A stretch of DNA of 60,463 nt from Bacteroidales bacterium (lineage in GTDB: Bacteria; Bacteroidota; Bacteroidia; Bacteroidales; Muribaculaceae). The stretch covers positions 1-60,463 of the forward strand of contig JAJBVL010000061.1 of assembly GCA_020859845.1 (NCBI GenBank). The letters run 5' to 3'. The position numbers and the translations under genes were made by a program. Shown one piece after another: positions 51,583 to 60,390 of this stretch; the stretch's first letter is position 1; each line of letters begins with the position of its first letter. The notes below the pieces were generated by a model. That model was not told the DNA's origin. It saw nothing but the letters and a program-made list of their open reading frames with translations, and did no database searches.

Positions 51583-53274
51583 TTAGGAGAGGACCTCGTC
51601 CCAGAAAGATGAGGAGTCGCCTCCAAATTCATCGCAGAGAAGGGCCAGGAAAAGGGCTACATCCTTAGCATCATCAGTGCCTGCGTATTGCTCTCTGTTG
51701 CGATTGATGCGCAAGGAGGTAATCACGGCGTTGCCTCCTCGGATTTCATAGCGAGCCGTAAAGATGCAGAGGCCAGTCCAGCTGCGATGATAATATATTG
51801 TGTTGTGGTGGCAATACATATACCAGTGGTCCTCCATAGCCTCGGGGATATGCCCACGCTCCACCATCCTTATGGCTTGGCCAGAGATGGCAAAGTGGAG
51901 AGGGATGGTCACATACTCTGCCGGCATTGGCTGACGATTGTGGAAACGGTCAGGAGTGGCTATCACCTCCTTGGATGGCATGGGGTCTTGGCCGTTAACC
52001 GCCTTGCCCATGTCGCCAAGGCCCAGTTTCCACATCTTAAGAGCTTTCATCTCGTCGGGAGTATAGGCAGGGTGAGGACGCAGTAGGTCAATAAACTCTT
52101 GCGGAAGGCTTACATTGGGCAAATAGAGCGCTTCGGCAAAGAGAGGCGCTATCTCCTCGACCCGAAAGCCGGCTATACCGCATCCGATCTTCGTGACAAG
52201 GAACTGGCGATTGGGAGTGCTTCGAGCGAAGTCGATAAATTGGTCCACGTAGGGCCGAATAGTCTCTACGCCACCTTGCATCGTGGGGATGGCATACGCC
52301 TGTCCTTGGAGCCCTACCCCCACGCCCATCTTGGCCCCAAAATACTTCACAGCAGCGCGGGCTGCTCCTCCAAGATGCTGACCGGCGAGATTGCTGCCAA
52401 ACACAAATACCTCATGAGGCTTCAACGACGTGATATTCTCGGGCGTCACGCCGCAACACATCGCAGGCTTAGGGGTGTGCTTGCTCTCGAAAGCCTCTAC
52501 CACCTGCTTTAAATCAGCCGGTATACGCGCCATTACAAAATCGTAGACCGCATCGGGCATCTCCTTATAATAAGCTATGGCCACAGCGCCAGTGATAGCC
52601 CCCATCGTATCAGCGTCGCCTCCAAGCGACACTGTCAAGCGGATAGCGTCTTCATAATCCTTGCTATCAAAAAACGCTATCAGCGACTGAGGCACCGTGC
52701 CCTGGCAACTCCCGTCGAAGCTATATGACTGACGGATCTCATCGCAGGTGGCGCTGAGGTCGTAGCCAAAACGGTCGGTGATATAACCACGGATGGTGTG
52801 TTTGTCGGCCCCGTGAGCGGCCATAAAGATAGCGCAAGCCACCGCCTGAGCCCCCTTTATACCCTCGGGATGATTATGCGTCACCATAGCGCTCGCCTTT
52901 GAGGCTTGAAGAGCCTCCTCAAGGGTGTGGGCAGCAAAGCCACAGGCAGCTACGCGCATAGCCGAGCCATTGCCCCAACTGCCGTAAGGCTGAGGATTGT
53001 CGCTATCGAGCCACTGTGCAAACCTTCCCCCATAGCTCCCCATGGGATAACGATACTTGCGTCCCCAGCGCTGCATGATCGATACCAGCCCTTCAGGAGA
53101 AAGGCATGGATCCTCCATCATCCATTGAGCCACGGCGATGGTCATGATACTATCGTCAGTAATCTCCATCTTGGGGTTGAGAAGAGGGAAATGAGGATTT
53201 TTCGTTGGGTGGAACTCATAAATCGAGCCTATTACATCGCCGGCAATAGCTCCGAGAATAGTTGCGTGCTTCAT
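51583..53274 (-). CDS. ADP-ribosylglycohydrolase fused to two further domains
   Basis: A 563-residue fusion. Residues 1-270 are an ADP-ribosyl(dinitrogen reductase)hydrolase-type domain with intact metal residues: ITDDSIMTIAVAQW (D40, D41), THNHPEG and GGDADTMGAITGA (D220, D222). Residues about 288-390 match the A1S_2505 phage-associated family (VFVFGSNLAGQHLGGAARAA, VTKIGCGIAGF). The final 150 residues (HWYMYCHHNTIYYHRSW, CIFTARYEIRGGNAVI) are unrecognised. It may remove ADP-ribose from a target recognised by the other domains. It shares a strand with the Nudix regulator 20 bp upstream. Confidence 0.85.
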   Translation of the reverse strand: MKHATILGAIAGDVIGSIYEFHPTKNPHFPLLNPKMEITDDSIMTIAVAQWMMEDPCLSPEGLVSIMQRWGRKYRYPMGSYGGRFAQWLDSDNPQPYGSWGNGSAMRVAACGFAAHTLEEALQASKASAMVTHNHPEGIKGAQAVACAIFMAAHGADKHTIRGYITDRFGYDLSATCDEIRQSYSFDGSCQGTVPQSLIAFFDSKDYEDAIRLTVSLGGDADTMGAITGAVAIAYYKEMPDAVYDFVMARIPADLKQVVEAFESKHTPKPAMCCGVTPENITSLKPHEVFVFGSNLAGQHLGGAARAAVKYFGAKMGVGVGLQGQAYAIPTMQGGVETIRPYVDQFIDFARSTPNRQFLVTKIGCGIAGFRVEEIAPLFAEALYLPNVSLPQEFIDLLRPHPAYTPDEMKALKMWKLGLGDMGKAVNGQDPMPSKEVIATPDRFHNRQPMPAEYVTIPLHFAISGQAIRMVERGHIPEAMEDHWYMYCHHNTIYYHRSWTGLCIFTARYEIRGGNAVITSLRINRNREQYAGTDDAKDVALFLALLCDEFGGDSSSFWDEVLS

Positions 53275-53294
53275 ATCATTAAAGTATTGAGGGG

Positions 53295-54002
53295 TTAGAA
53301 ATCAAAAGGATATTTGGCTTGCCGCGCTTTAGTGGCTTTATAGGCACTCTCGTTGAAGGTATAAAGCTCGGGGCGCTTGTTGGGCTGAGGCACTGGGCTT
53401 GTGCCACGGTGCTCTATAAAGGGGAAGGCAAGGGTCTTCTTGTAGAAATTGCGATTGTCGTAGGTCGTGCAGTTGACGGCCTCGCATAGCGCTTGCAGCT
53501 CAGGGATGGTAAACATCTTGTCCAGCAAGCGGAATGCTATCGCTGTAGAGCGCAAACGGCGCTTCAACTCTTCATGTGCACAGTGGATTATCTCATTATG
53601 GTCAAAGGCCAACTGAGGCACTTCGCTCAGCTTAAACCAGCGCGCTTCCTCGGCATCATCACCACCCACCACGCGGCTATAATCTCCCTTGCGCACCAGC
53701 GCCAAAAATGCCACTGTCATCACTCGTTCGCGTGGATCGCGGTCAACAGCAGAGAAGACGTGAAACTGTTCTAAATACACATCCTCCACCATAGTCTCCT
53801 CGGCGAGCTCGCGCCGAGCACACTCCTCGATGGTCTCATCAATCTTCATAAAACCACCAGGGATGGCCCAGCAATCCTGGTAGGTGGTCTCCCCTCTCTT
53901 TATAAGCAGCACAAAGAGATCCTTACCATCAAAGCCGAATACGATGCTGTCGGCTGTCACCGCTGGGTGGGGATATTTGTAACAATATTTCTGCGTATCC
54001 AT
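53295..54002 (-). CDS. NrtR-like Nudix regulator/hydrolase
   Basis: A 235-residue protein: a Nudix domain with an intact box (G50-x5-E56-x7-RELAEE), then a winged-helix-like C-terminal domain (FTIPELQALCEAVNCTTYDNRNFYKKTL). This layout is that of NrtR-type repressors, which sense ADP-ribose, and of AraR-type relatives in Bacteroides. The catalytic glutamates are present, so hydrolysis remains possible. The start at 54002 follows a consensus promoter; the longer frame to 54,080 would cover that promoter. It is co-transcribed with the ADP-ribosylglycohydrolase gene, which fits an ADP-ribose theme. Confidence 0.82.
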   Translation of the reverse strand: MDTQKYCYKYPHPAVTADSIVFGFDGKDLFVLLIKRGETTYQDCWAIPGGFMKIDETIEECARRELAEETMVEDVYLEQFHVFSAVDRDPRERVMTVAFLALVRKGDYSRVVGGDDAEEARWFKLSEVPQLAFDHNEIIHCAHEELKRRLRSTAIAFRLLDKMFTIPELQALCEAVNCTTYDNRNFYKKTLAFPFIEHRGTSPVPQPNKRPELYTFNESAYKATKARQAKYPFDF

Positions 54003-54025
54003 AGCCTTTATCTGTAAATTTGACG

Positions 54026-54057
54026 CAAAGTTAATATCTATTTTCATTTTCTCCAAA
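54026..54057 (-). promoter_or_regulatory. Promoter of the Nudix/ADP-ribosylglycohydrolase pair
   Basis: On the minus strand TTTG (54054-54057), 20 bp, TAACTTTG (54026-54033). A full consensus match; it rules out the upstream ATG at 54,080 as start. Confidence 0.75.
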
Positions 54058-54062
54058 TATTT

Positions 54063-54079
54063 TGCGTAAAATTTACGCA
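54063..54079. promoter_or_regulatory. 17-bp palindrome, candidate Nudix-regulator operator
   Basis: TGCGTAAA-A-TTTACGCA, perfect 8-bp arms, 5 bp upstream of the -33 element. A half-site-like TTTGACGCA lies over the predicted start at 54,019-54,027. Placement suggests control of the Nudix gene, possibly by its own product. Confidence 0.6.
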
Positions 54080-54164
54080 TTTAGGTTGTTTTTATTCTTT
54101 TCAAAGGCCGAAAAAGTCATTTAAGGCAGGAACGGAGCCTAATACTGCTCGTAAATGAGAATTA

Positions 54165-54196
54165 TTTGGTAGGGTGAAGAATAATTGCTAAATTTG
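54165..54196 (+). promoter_or_regulatory. Promoter of the DUF4301 gene
   Basis: TTTG (54165-54168), 20 bp, TAAATTTG (54189-54196), 31 bp before the ATG. A full consensus match. Confidence 0.75.
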
Positions 54197-54227
54197 GGGA
54201 AAATTTTTATCACTCTCAATAACTGCT

Positions 54228-55751
54228 ATGTTACAACCCGAAGACCTTAAACTGCTTGAGGAGCGTGGCATCACCGAAGAGCAAGTCAACGACCAGCTCG
54301 CCCGCTTCGCTAAAGGATTCCCTTACCTGAAAATAATCGACGCCGCACGTCAAGGCGCCGGCATCACCGTGTTAACCCCCGCTGAAGAAGCCCAAGCCAT
54401 CGAGCGCTGGAAGAAATACCTGGCCGACGGAGGTGAAGTGTATAAGTTTGTTCCCGCCTCGGGCGCTGCCAGCCGTATGTTCAAAGCCATGTTTGAGTTT
54501 GTTGACGGCAAGGAGGCTCGTCCAGCCGAGGGTTCTCCCGTGGCAAAGCTGCTGGCCGATCCCGACAAGCTCCCCTTCTTGGCCGACCTCAACGCTGCCT
54601 GCGAGCGTCTGTATGGCAAAGACGTAAAGGCTTTGATAGCCGATGGCCGCGAAAAGGACGTAATCGCTGCTCTCATCAAGCCCGAAGGCCTCAACTATGG
54701 TGGGCTGCCTAAAGGTCTTCTGAAGTTTCATAGCTATCCCGACGGTAGCCGTACACCCGTGGAAGAGCATCTCACCGAAGGCGCACAGACGGCAGCCAAC
54801 TATAGCGGCATAGTCAACCTCCACTTCACCGTGTCGAGCAATCATCGCAAGCTCTTTGAGGAGAAGCTCGCCGAGGTAGTGCCGGCCACGGAAGCTCGTA
54901 CAGGAGTGAAATTCAACATCTCGCTCAGCGAACAGAAGCCTTCCACCGACACTATAGCTGCCAACCCGGACAACACTCCATTCATTGAGGATGGCCATCC
55001 CGTATTCCGTCCCGGCGGCCACGGTGCCTTGATTGAGAATCTCAACGATATTGACTCGGCTGTGGTATTCATCAAGAATATCGACAACGTGGTGCCTGAC
55101 GCTCTGCGTGAGCCAACAATTCGTTATAAGCAAGTGATAGGTGGCTACATGATAGAACTCCACGACAAGATAAACGAATACCTTCAGGCTCTTGCTACAG
55201 GCAACTACGACCACCGCCTCCTTGAAGAGATGGCAGCTTGGATGAAGGAGCGCTTCTCGCTCACCGACGAGCGCATCGCCAAGATGAACGACACGGACCT
55301 CGCCGTATACCTCCGCGAGAAGCTCGACCGTCCATTGCGCGTATGCGGTATGGTGCGCAACGAAGGCGAGCCTGGCGGCGGCCCGTTTATTGCTGTCAAC
55401 CCCGACGGCTCGGCATCGCTGCAAGTGCTTGAAAGCACACAGATTGATCCCAACAACGCCGAGTATGTGGCCAAGATGAAGACTGCCACCCACTTCAACC
55501 CCGTTGACCTTGTATGCTATATCAAGGACCGCTACGGACGCAAGTATGACCTTCCGAAATACGTTGACCCCAACACAGGCTTCATCTCCTCCAAGTCGAG
55601 CCACGGCAAGGAGCTGAAAGCACTGGAGCTCCCAGGCCTGTGGAATGGCGCTATGAGCAACTGGAACACAGCCTTTGTGGAGGTGCCCATCGCTACGTTC
55701 AACCCCGTAAAGACCGTCAACGACCTGCTACGTCCTGCCCATCAAGGATAG
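54228..55751 (+). CDS. DUF4301 family protein
   Basis: A 507-residue cytoplasmic protein of DUF4301, frequent in Bacteroidota. Features: KFVPASGAASRMFKAMFEF (a nucleotidyltransferase-like glycine/arginine motif), LPKGLLKFHSYPDGSRTPVEEHL, HPVFRPGGHGALIENLND and VCGMVRNEGEPGGGPF. The PASGAASRM and PGGHGAL motifs recall sugar-nucleotide pyrophosphorylases, so a nucleotidyltransferase activity is possible but undemonstrated. Monocistronic with its own promoter. Confidence 0.85.
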   Translation: MLQPEDLKLLEERGITEEQVNDQLARFAKGFPYLKIIDAARQGAGITVLTPAEEAQAIERWKKYLADGGEVYKFVPASGAASRMFKAMFEFVDGKEARPAEGSPVAKLLADPDKLPFLADLNAACERLYGKDVKALIADGREKDVIAALIKPEGLNYGGLPKGLLKFHSYPDGSRTPVEEHLTEGAQTAANYSGIVNLHFTVSSNHRKLFEEKLAEVVPATEARTGVKFNISLSEQKPSTDTIAANPDNTPFIEDGHPVFRPGGHGALIENLNDIDSAVVFIKNIDNVVPDALREPTIRYKQVIGGYMIELHDKINEYLQALATGNYDHRLLEEMAAWMKERFSLTDERIAKMNDTDLAVYLREKLDRPLRVCGMVRNEGEPGGGPFIAVNPDGSASLQVLESTQIDPNNAEYVAKMKTATHFNPVDLVCYIKDRYGRKYDLPKYVDPNTGFISSKSSHGKELKALELPGLWNGAMSNWNTAFVEVPIATFNPVKTVNDLLRPAHQG

Positions 55752-55801
55752 TCGGCAGCGAGTTGACATTATAATAACAAGCACAAATAACGTAAACAAC
55801 A

Positions 55802-57970
55802 TTGAAAATCACATCCTTTATGATGGCGGCCGCTCTGGCGACCGCCATCTCATTACCTTCGTTAACGACACCCCTTATGGCCCAAAATCCATTGTTAGCG
55901 CCTCAGTTTGACACTCCCTTTGGCATCCCTCCCTTCGAGCAAATCAAGCCCGAGCACTATCTGCCAGCGCTCCAGGAAGGGATAACAAGGCAAAAGCAAG
56001 AGATAGAAGCCATCGTCAACAATCCAGCCACCCCGACATTTGACAACACTATCCTGGCCATGGAGCAAAGCGGCGAGCTGCTGGGTCGTGTGATGTCGAT
56101 ATTTAGCACCGTGGATGAAGCCAACTCTACACCAGAGCTTGAGGCAGTGGCCGAGCAGGTATATCCTCTCTATTCCCAAGCTACGGATGAAATAATGATG
56201 AACCCCAAGCTCTTCATGAGGGTGAAATACCTCTACGACCATCGCAAGCAGATGAATCTCAGCCGCCCGCAACTTAAGGCTGTGGAAGAGACCTATCGCA
56301 ACTTCACTCGCAGCGGCGCCCTCCTCTCCCCTGACCAGCAAGAGCAGCTCAAGGCCATCAACAACGACCTGGCCACCCTCTATCTGCGATATAGCAAGAA
56401 TCTCCTCAACGCCACCAATGCCTTCACTCTCGTGGTAGACGATGAGGCTCAACTGAGCGGTCTGCCCGCCAGCAATGTGGCTGTAGCGGCCGAAGAAGCT
56501 GCTGCGCGGGGCTTAGAGGGCAAGTGGGTGTTTACCCTCGATGGTCCCAGCCGTTTGCCCTTGCTGCAATATGCCGACAATCGCGACCTGCGCCAAAAGA
56601 TGTATGAGGGCTACACATCGCTCGCCTCAAGCGGCGAGTATGACAACCGCCCTGTCATTGCCCAGATTGTGAAGCAACGTGCAGCTAAAGCCAAGCTCCT
56701 CGGGTATGAGTCGTTTGCAGCCTATATGACAGAGCCCGTGATGGCTAAGAATCCTCAGAACGCCGAAGATCTCCTGATGAAGATATGGGCACCCGCTGTG
56801 AAGAAAGTGGAGGAAGAAGTATCAGAAATGCAAGCCTTGTCAGATGGCGAAGGCAACACCTTCAAGATAGCTCCCTGGGACTACTATTACTACGCCGAGA
56901 AGGTAAGAAAGGCCAAATATGACTTGCAAGAAGACGAAGTAAGGCAATACTTCGCCGTGGACAGCGTGGTGAAGGGTGTGTTCACTCTGGCCGAGCGCAA
57001 CTATGGCGTCACGTTTACCCTTATCCCCGACGCTCCTAAGTATCATCCCGACGTGAAGGTATATGAAGTGAAGGATGCTAAGGGCGAGCATGTGGCCGTG
57101 TTTATGAACGACTATTATCCTCGCGCCAGCAAGCGTCAAGGGGCATGGATGGGCGAGCTACAGAGCGCCTTCCAGGATCCCAATGGCCGCAGCCAGCGCC
57201 CAATAGTATATAACGTGGGTAACTTCTCCAAGCCTACGGCCGACACCCCCTCGCTGCTTACGATCGACGATGTCACCACGCTCTTCCATGAGTTTGGCCA
57301 CGGTCTGCATGGCATGTTGACCCGCGCTCAGCTGCGCAGCCAAGCCGGCACCAATACCGACCGCGACTTTGTAGAACTCCCCTCTCAAATCACGGAGCAT
57401 TGGGCTTTCGCTCCAGAGCTCGTTAAGACCTATGCTAAGAGCTACATTACCGGCGAGGTAATCCCCGACGATCTTCTTGCCAAGCTCCAAGCAGCCTCCA
57501 CCCACAATCAAGGCTTCATACAGACCGAGCTGACAGGCGCTGCGCTTCTTGACCTGCAGTGGGGCAAGGTGATGCCCGAAGATGGTCAGGAAATAGACGT
57601 TGACGCTTTCGAGGCTTCAGTGGCCGATGTGTTGGGATTGCCTAAAGAGATACAATTCCGCTATCGCAGTCCTTACTTCCGCCACATCTTTGGAAGCGAA
57701 GGCTATGCCTCTGGCTACTATACTTATCAATGGGCAGCAGTGTTGGAATGTGACGGTTTTGAACTTTTCAAGGAGAAAGGTGTCTTTGACCCTGAGACCG
57801 CAGCTTCCTTCAAGCGCAACATTCTCGAGATGGGAGGCAGCGAGGATCCAATGGAGATTTATGTACGCTTCCGCGGACATGAACCTCAGGTGGAAGCACT
57901 GCTACGCGACCGCGGCTTGCTGACAGAGCCAGAACCCGACCCCGACCTACACATGCAGGGAGGGAAATAA
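55802..57970 (+). CDS. M3 family oligopeptidase, exported
   Basis: A 722-residue peptidyl-dipeptidase/oligopeptidase (Dcp-like, M3). Zinc site: HEFGH (H496, E497, H500) with the third ligand E525 in FVELPSQ. The N-terminus is a signal peptide (MKITSFMMAAALATAISLPS to MAQ), so it works in the periplasm. The start is TTG at 55802; it is preferred over an ATG six codons later because it supplies the positive N-region of the signal peptide. Confidence 0.92.
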   Translation: MKITSFMMAAALATAISLPSLTTPLMAQNPLLAPQFDTPFGIPPFEQIKPEHYLPALQEGITRQKQEIEAIVNNPATPTFDNTILAMEQSGELLGRVMSIFSTVDEANSTPELEAVAEQVYPLYSQATDEIMMNPKLFMRVKYLYDHRKQMNLSRPQLKAVEETYRNFTRSGALLSPDQQEQLKAINNDLATLYLRYSKNLLNATNAFTLVVDDEAQLSGLPASNVAVAAEEAAARGLEGKWVFTLDGPSRLPLLQYADNRDLRQKMYEGYTSLASSGEYDNRPVIAQIVKQRAAKAKLLGYESFAAYMTEPVMAKNPQNAEDLLMKIWAPAVKKVEEEVSEMQALSDGEGNTFKIAPWDYYYYAEKVRKAKYDLQEDEVRQYFAVDSVVKGVFTLAERNYGVTFTLIPDAPKYHPDVKVYEVKDAKGEHVAVFMNDYYPRASKRQGAWMGELQSAFQDPNGRSQRPIVYNVGNFSKPTADTPSLLTIDDVTTLFHEFGHGLHGMLTRAQLRSQAGTNTDRDFVELPSQITEHWAFAPELVKTYAKSYITGEVIPDDLLAKLQAASTHNQGFIQTELTGAALLDLQWGKVMPEDGQEIDVDAFEASVADVLGLPKEIQFRYRSPYFRHIFGSEGYASGYYTYQWAAVLECDGFELFKEKGVFDPETAASFKRNILEMGGSEDPMEIYVRFRGHEPQVEALLRDRGLLTEPEPDPDLHMQGGK

Positions 57971-57981
57971 ATAAGACCCCT

Positions 57982-58533
57982 ATGACTATGAATAGCGACG
58001 ACCGACTATCATACAATGGATTGAGCTTCCAGCCATTCTTGATGCGCTCCCGTATTGAGGAGCGCATCAAGGAGCTGGCGCTTCAGATAAGCACCGACTA
58101 CGATGGGCGTTGTCCACTGCTGCTCTGCGTGCTCAACGGTGCCTTTATGTTTGCCACCGACCTCTTTCGCGAGCTTAGCATCGACGCTGAGATAAGCTTC
58201 TTGAAGCTGAAAAGCTATGAAAACACTAAGAGCACAGGCCATGTGAAGGAGGTGATAGGCTTAGGGCCCGAAGTGGAGGGGCGAGAAATCATCATCGTAG
58301 AGGATATCATCGACACTGGACGCACCATGGAGTTTATCCTCAACGACTTGGCGCGTCTCTCCCCCCGCAGCGTGACCATCGCTACCTTCCTCTTCAAGCC
58401 GGAGGCTCTGGTAAGAAAGATCAATCCCGAGTATGTAGGCTTTGAGATTCCCAATAAGTTTGTGATAGGCTACGGCCTTGACATTGATGGCAAAGCCCGC
58501 AACCTGCCCGACTTGTGGACCTTGAGCGAATAG
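57982..58533 (+). CDS. hpt: Hypoxanthine phosphoribosyltransferase
   Basis: A 183-residue type I phosphoribosyltransferase for purine salvage. The PRPP-binding motif is IIIVEDIIDTGRTM (about residues 103-116); VLNGAFMFATDL and VGFEIPNKFVIGYGLD are family-typical. It starts 11 bp after the peptidase gene and precedes adk by 72 bp. Confidence 0.95.
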   Translation: MTMNSDDRLSYNGLSFQPFLMRSRIEERIKELALQISTDYDGRCPLLLCVLNGAFMFATDLFRELSIDAEISFLKLKSYENTKSTGHVKEVIGLGPEVEGREIIIVEDIIDTGRTMEFILNDLARLSPRSVTIATFLFKPEALVRKINPEYVGFEIPNKFVIGYGLDIDGKARNLPDLWTLSE

Positions 58534-58605
58534 CGGATACTTGACCGACATTCTCGAAACTCCACCATGTATTTTTTTTGTTTAACTAAATTCTCTTCAT
58601 AACCA

Positions 58606-59178
58606 ATGTACAACTTAGTAGTATTCGGCGCTCCTGGAAGCGGCAAAGGCACCCAGAGCGAGCGTCTCATCAATCAATATGGTATAGCACATATCTCTAC
58701 AGGAGAGGTGCTCCGCGAGCATATTAAGCAGGACACTCCTCTTGGGCGTGTGGCAGGCGAATATATCGTAAAGGGCCAGCTCATCCCCGACGAGCTGATG
58801 ATACAGATTCTTGCCGACCATCTCGACTCTCATCCCGAGACGGCCAAGGGCGTAATCTTTGACGGCTTCCCTCGCACGATAGCTCAGGCAGAGGCTCTCA
58901 GCGACCTGCTGGAGAAGCGCGGCAGAAAGATCGATGCAGTGATAGGCCTCGAGGTGGAAGACGACGAGCTTCGCGACCGCATGATACGCCGCGGCAAGGA
59001 GACAGGTCGAGCCGACGACAACATCGAGACCATCAACAAGCGCCTCGAAGTGTATCATTGCCAGACCAAGCCTCTTCGCGACTACTACGTAGCCAAGGGC
59101 CTCTATCGAGCCATCAACGGCTCAGGCAACGTTGACGAAATCTTCCAAGAGATTCTCAAAGCCCTCCCTGAGAAGTAA
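58606..59178 (+). CDS. adk: Adenylate kinase, short-lid form
   Basis: A 190-residue adenylate kinase: P-loop GAPGSGKGTQ (residues 8-17), ISTGEVLREH, FDGFPRTIAQAE, and a short lid region around MIRRGKETGRADDN without a zinc-binding lid. It balances AMP, ADP and ATP. Followed by a strong terminator. Confidence 0.96.
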   Translation: MYNLVVFGAPGSGKGTQSERLINQYGIAHISTGEVLREHIKQDTPLGRVAGEYIVKGQLIPDELMIQILADHLDSHPETAKGVIFDGFPRTIAQAEALSDLLEKRGRKIDAVIGLEVEDDELRDRMIRRGKETGRADDNIETINKRLEVYHCQTKPLRDYYVAKGLYRAINGSGNVDEIFQEILKALPEK

Positions 59179-59196
59179 TCCCCCCATTTTTTACTA

Positions 59197-59236
59197 CAGG
59201 AGCTCGCTGCCACCCAGACAGCGAGCTCCTGTTTTT
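59197..59236 (+). terminator. Terminator after adk
   Basis: CAGGAGCTCGCTG (59197-59209) pairs perfectly with CAGCGAGCTCCTG (59219-59231), followed by TTTTT. Confidence 0.9.
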
Positions 59237-59560
59237 ATTTACTCCAACGAAGAAACCACGATTGATTTTACATATCCCATAAGGGATCTTACCGACTCGA
59301 GAATTTCTTCGGACTTAGGCAATTCGCCATAGAGTACCACCCTTCCAAACTGTCAGATAGCTTTTATCATGGCGTGAGAGCCGCTGAAGAATTTGGCAAA
59401 TATAGTTTAGGACTCTTCTTAAGTAAGCTTCTCCTCTGTCTTCATTTGCCATTCTCTCATAAGCTATATCCACTTAGGTTTATTCAACTGATTGATATTA
59501 ACTTAAGTAAATGTTTGGATTAACATTAAACAAGCCATTTACATTTTCTCCCCTTCTCTG
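59237..59560. other. Gap with no supported gene
   Basis: AT-rich sequence. One plus-strand frame is open for 78 codons (about 59,262-59,517) and reads like protein in places (LENFFGLRQFAIEYHP, YHGVRAAEEFGKYSLG), but it has no start codon and no family I recognise. It could be a gene remnant. Confidence 0.25.
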
Positions 59561-59660
59561 CGGTAGCTTTCGCAGTGCAGCGGCCCTCCGCTGCTCTTTT
59601 TGAGTCAGCCCTCTGGCTCTCACAAAGGGTTGGGCATCAAGTCGCGTCGGAGGGCCGACG
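59560..59660. repeat. Multi-hairpin repeat with complementary loops
   Basis: Three hairpins in 100 bp: CTGCG/CGCAG (within 59558-59574), GCAGCGG-CCCT-CCGCTGC (59577-59594), and CGTCGG-AGGG-CCGACG (59645-59660). The second is followed by TCTTTTT on the plus strand, so it may terminate. The loops CCCT and AGGG are complementary, part of a 10-bp inverted repeat CGGCCCTCCG / CGGAGGGCCG. This resembles REP/BIME-type intergenic elements. Confidence 0.55.
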
Positions 59661-59673
59661 CTTAAATGATAGT

Positions 59674-60390
59674 TTAACATAAAGGCGACTTTCCACTTAT
59701 GAGTTTAAGCAATACCTTGTCGGGGGCGCCAGGGAAAAGGGTTTTGAAGTGGTTGAGAATCCTTAGGAAGGACTCCTCGGGCGTTCGGTCAATGCGGAGG
59801 GAGCCGTAGAGGGTTTCGGGAGTGGTGTAGCGGGCGATTCCCCAGCCGTAAGGGTGGCCGTGGCGGTCGATATTGTATTCGAAGTCGGCAATGACGATGC
59901 GCAGCTCCATCATCAGCCTTACCAGTATTGGCTCCAAGCTAATCTTCTGGTCATGGGGCAACGCGTCGACAAGCTCGTCAGCGTTCTTGCGCTTACCTCG
60001 GCCTCTGGCGAAGCTAAGCAGCCGGCGCAACTCTTTTATGGTGACGGAGCCTTCGCTTTGAATGGTCTGCAGCACTATGTCGTCAAGAGCCGCAACATCC
60101 TCGTTGTGCGCCAATGGTTTGCTGCGTCGATAGTTTATCAAGTCGGGAAGCCACTCGAGACTGACAAACCCTGCCTTCTTGTTAAATATCTTGCCGTAGG
60201 CGCAGTGACCTTCTTTAATCATAGGCCCCTTCCATTCCCACGGGCCGTCGTTTTCATCGGAAAACCACAACTCTGGCGCTATCATCTCCTCGATTGAAAA
60301 TCCAGGGATGCCGCAGGAGAAGAAAGGTAAGAAACCAAGCTCAATGGCTCGCTGCTCCATCTCAATCATTGAGTTTATCCTCTGAAACAT
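59674..60390 (-). CDS. AlkZ-related winged-helix protein
   Basis: A 238-residue protein resembling the short AlkZ/YcaQ-related proteins of Bacteroidota: FFSCGIPGFSIEEMIAPELWF, WEWKGPMIKEGHCAYGKIFNKKAGFVSLEWLP (a repeated YGKxFxKKAGF element), a middle winged-helix-like segment (SEGSVTIKELRRLLSFARG) and YGWGIARYTTPETLYG. AlkZ proper is a glycosylase that unhooks DNA crosslinks; whether this short relative cuts DNA is unknown, as the QxQ catalytic motif is not evident. Its 3' end lies next to the multi-hairpin repeat. Confidence 0.7.
   Translation of the reverse strand: MFQRINSMIEMEQRAIELGFLPFFSCGIPGFSIEEMIAPELWFSDENDGPWEWKGPMIKEGHCAYGKIFNKKAGFVSLEWLPDLINYRRSKPLAHNEDVAALDDIVLQTIQSEGSVTIKELRRLLSFARGRGKRKNADELVDALPHDQKISLEPILVRLMMELRIVIADFEYNIDRHGHPYGWGIARYTTPETLYGSLRIDRTPEESFLRILNHFKTLFPGAPDKVLLKLISGKSPLC

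Noticed and set aside
54372..55604. 410-codon minus-strand frame opposite DUF4301
   Set aside because: Antisense shadow of a well-supported gene; no family features, and the opposite strand has a promoter and conserved motifs.
59498..59680. 60-codon minus-strand frame across the multi-hairpin repeat
   Set aside because: It merely translates the palindromic repeat; no start context or family.
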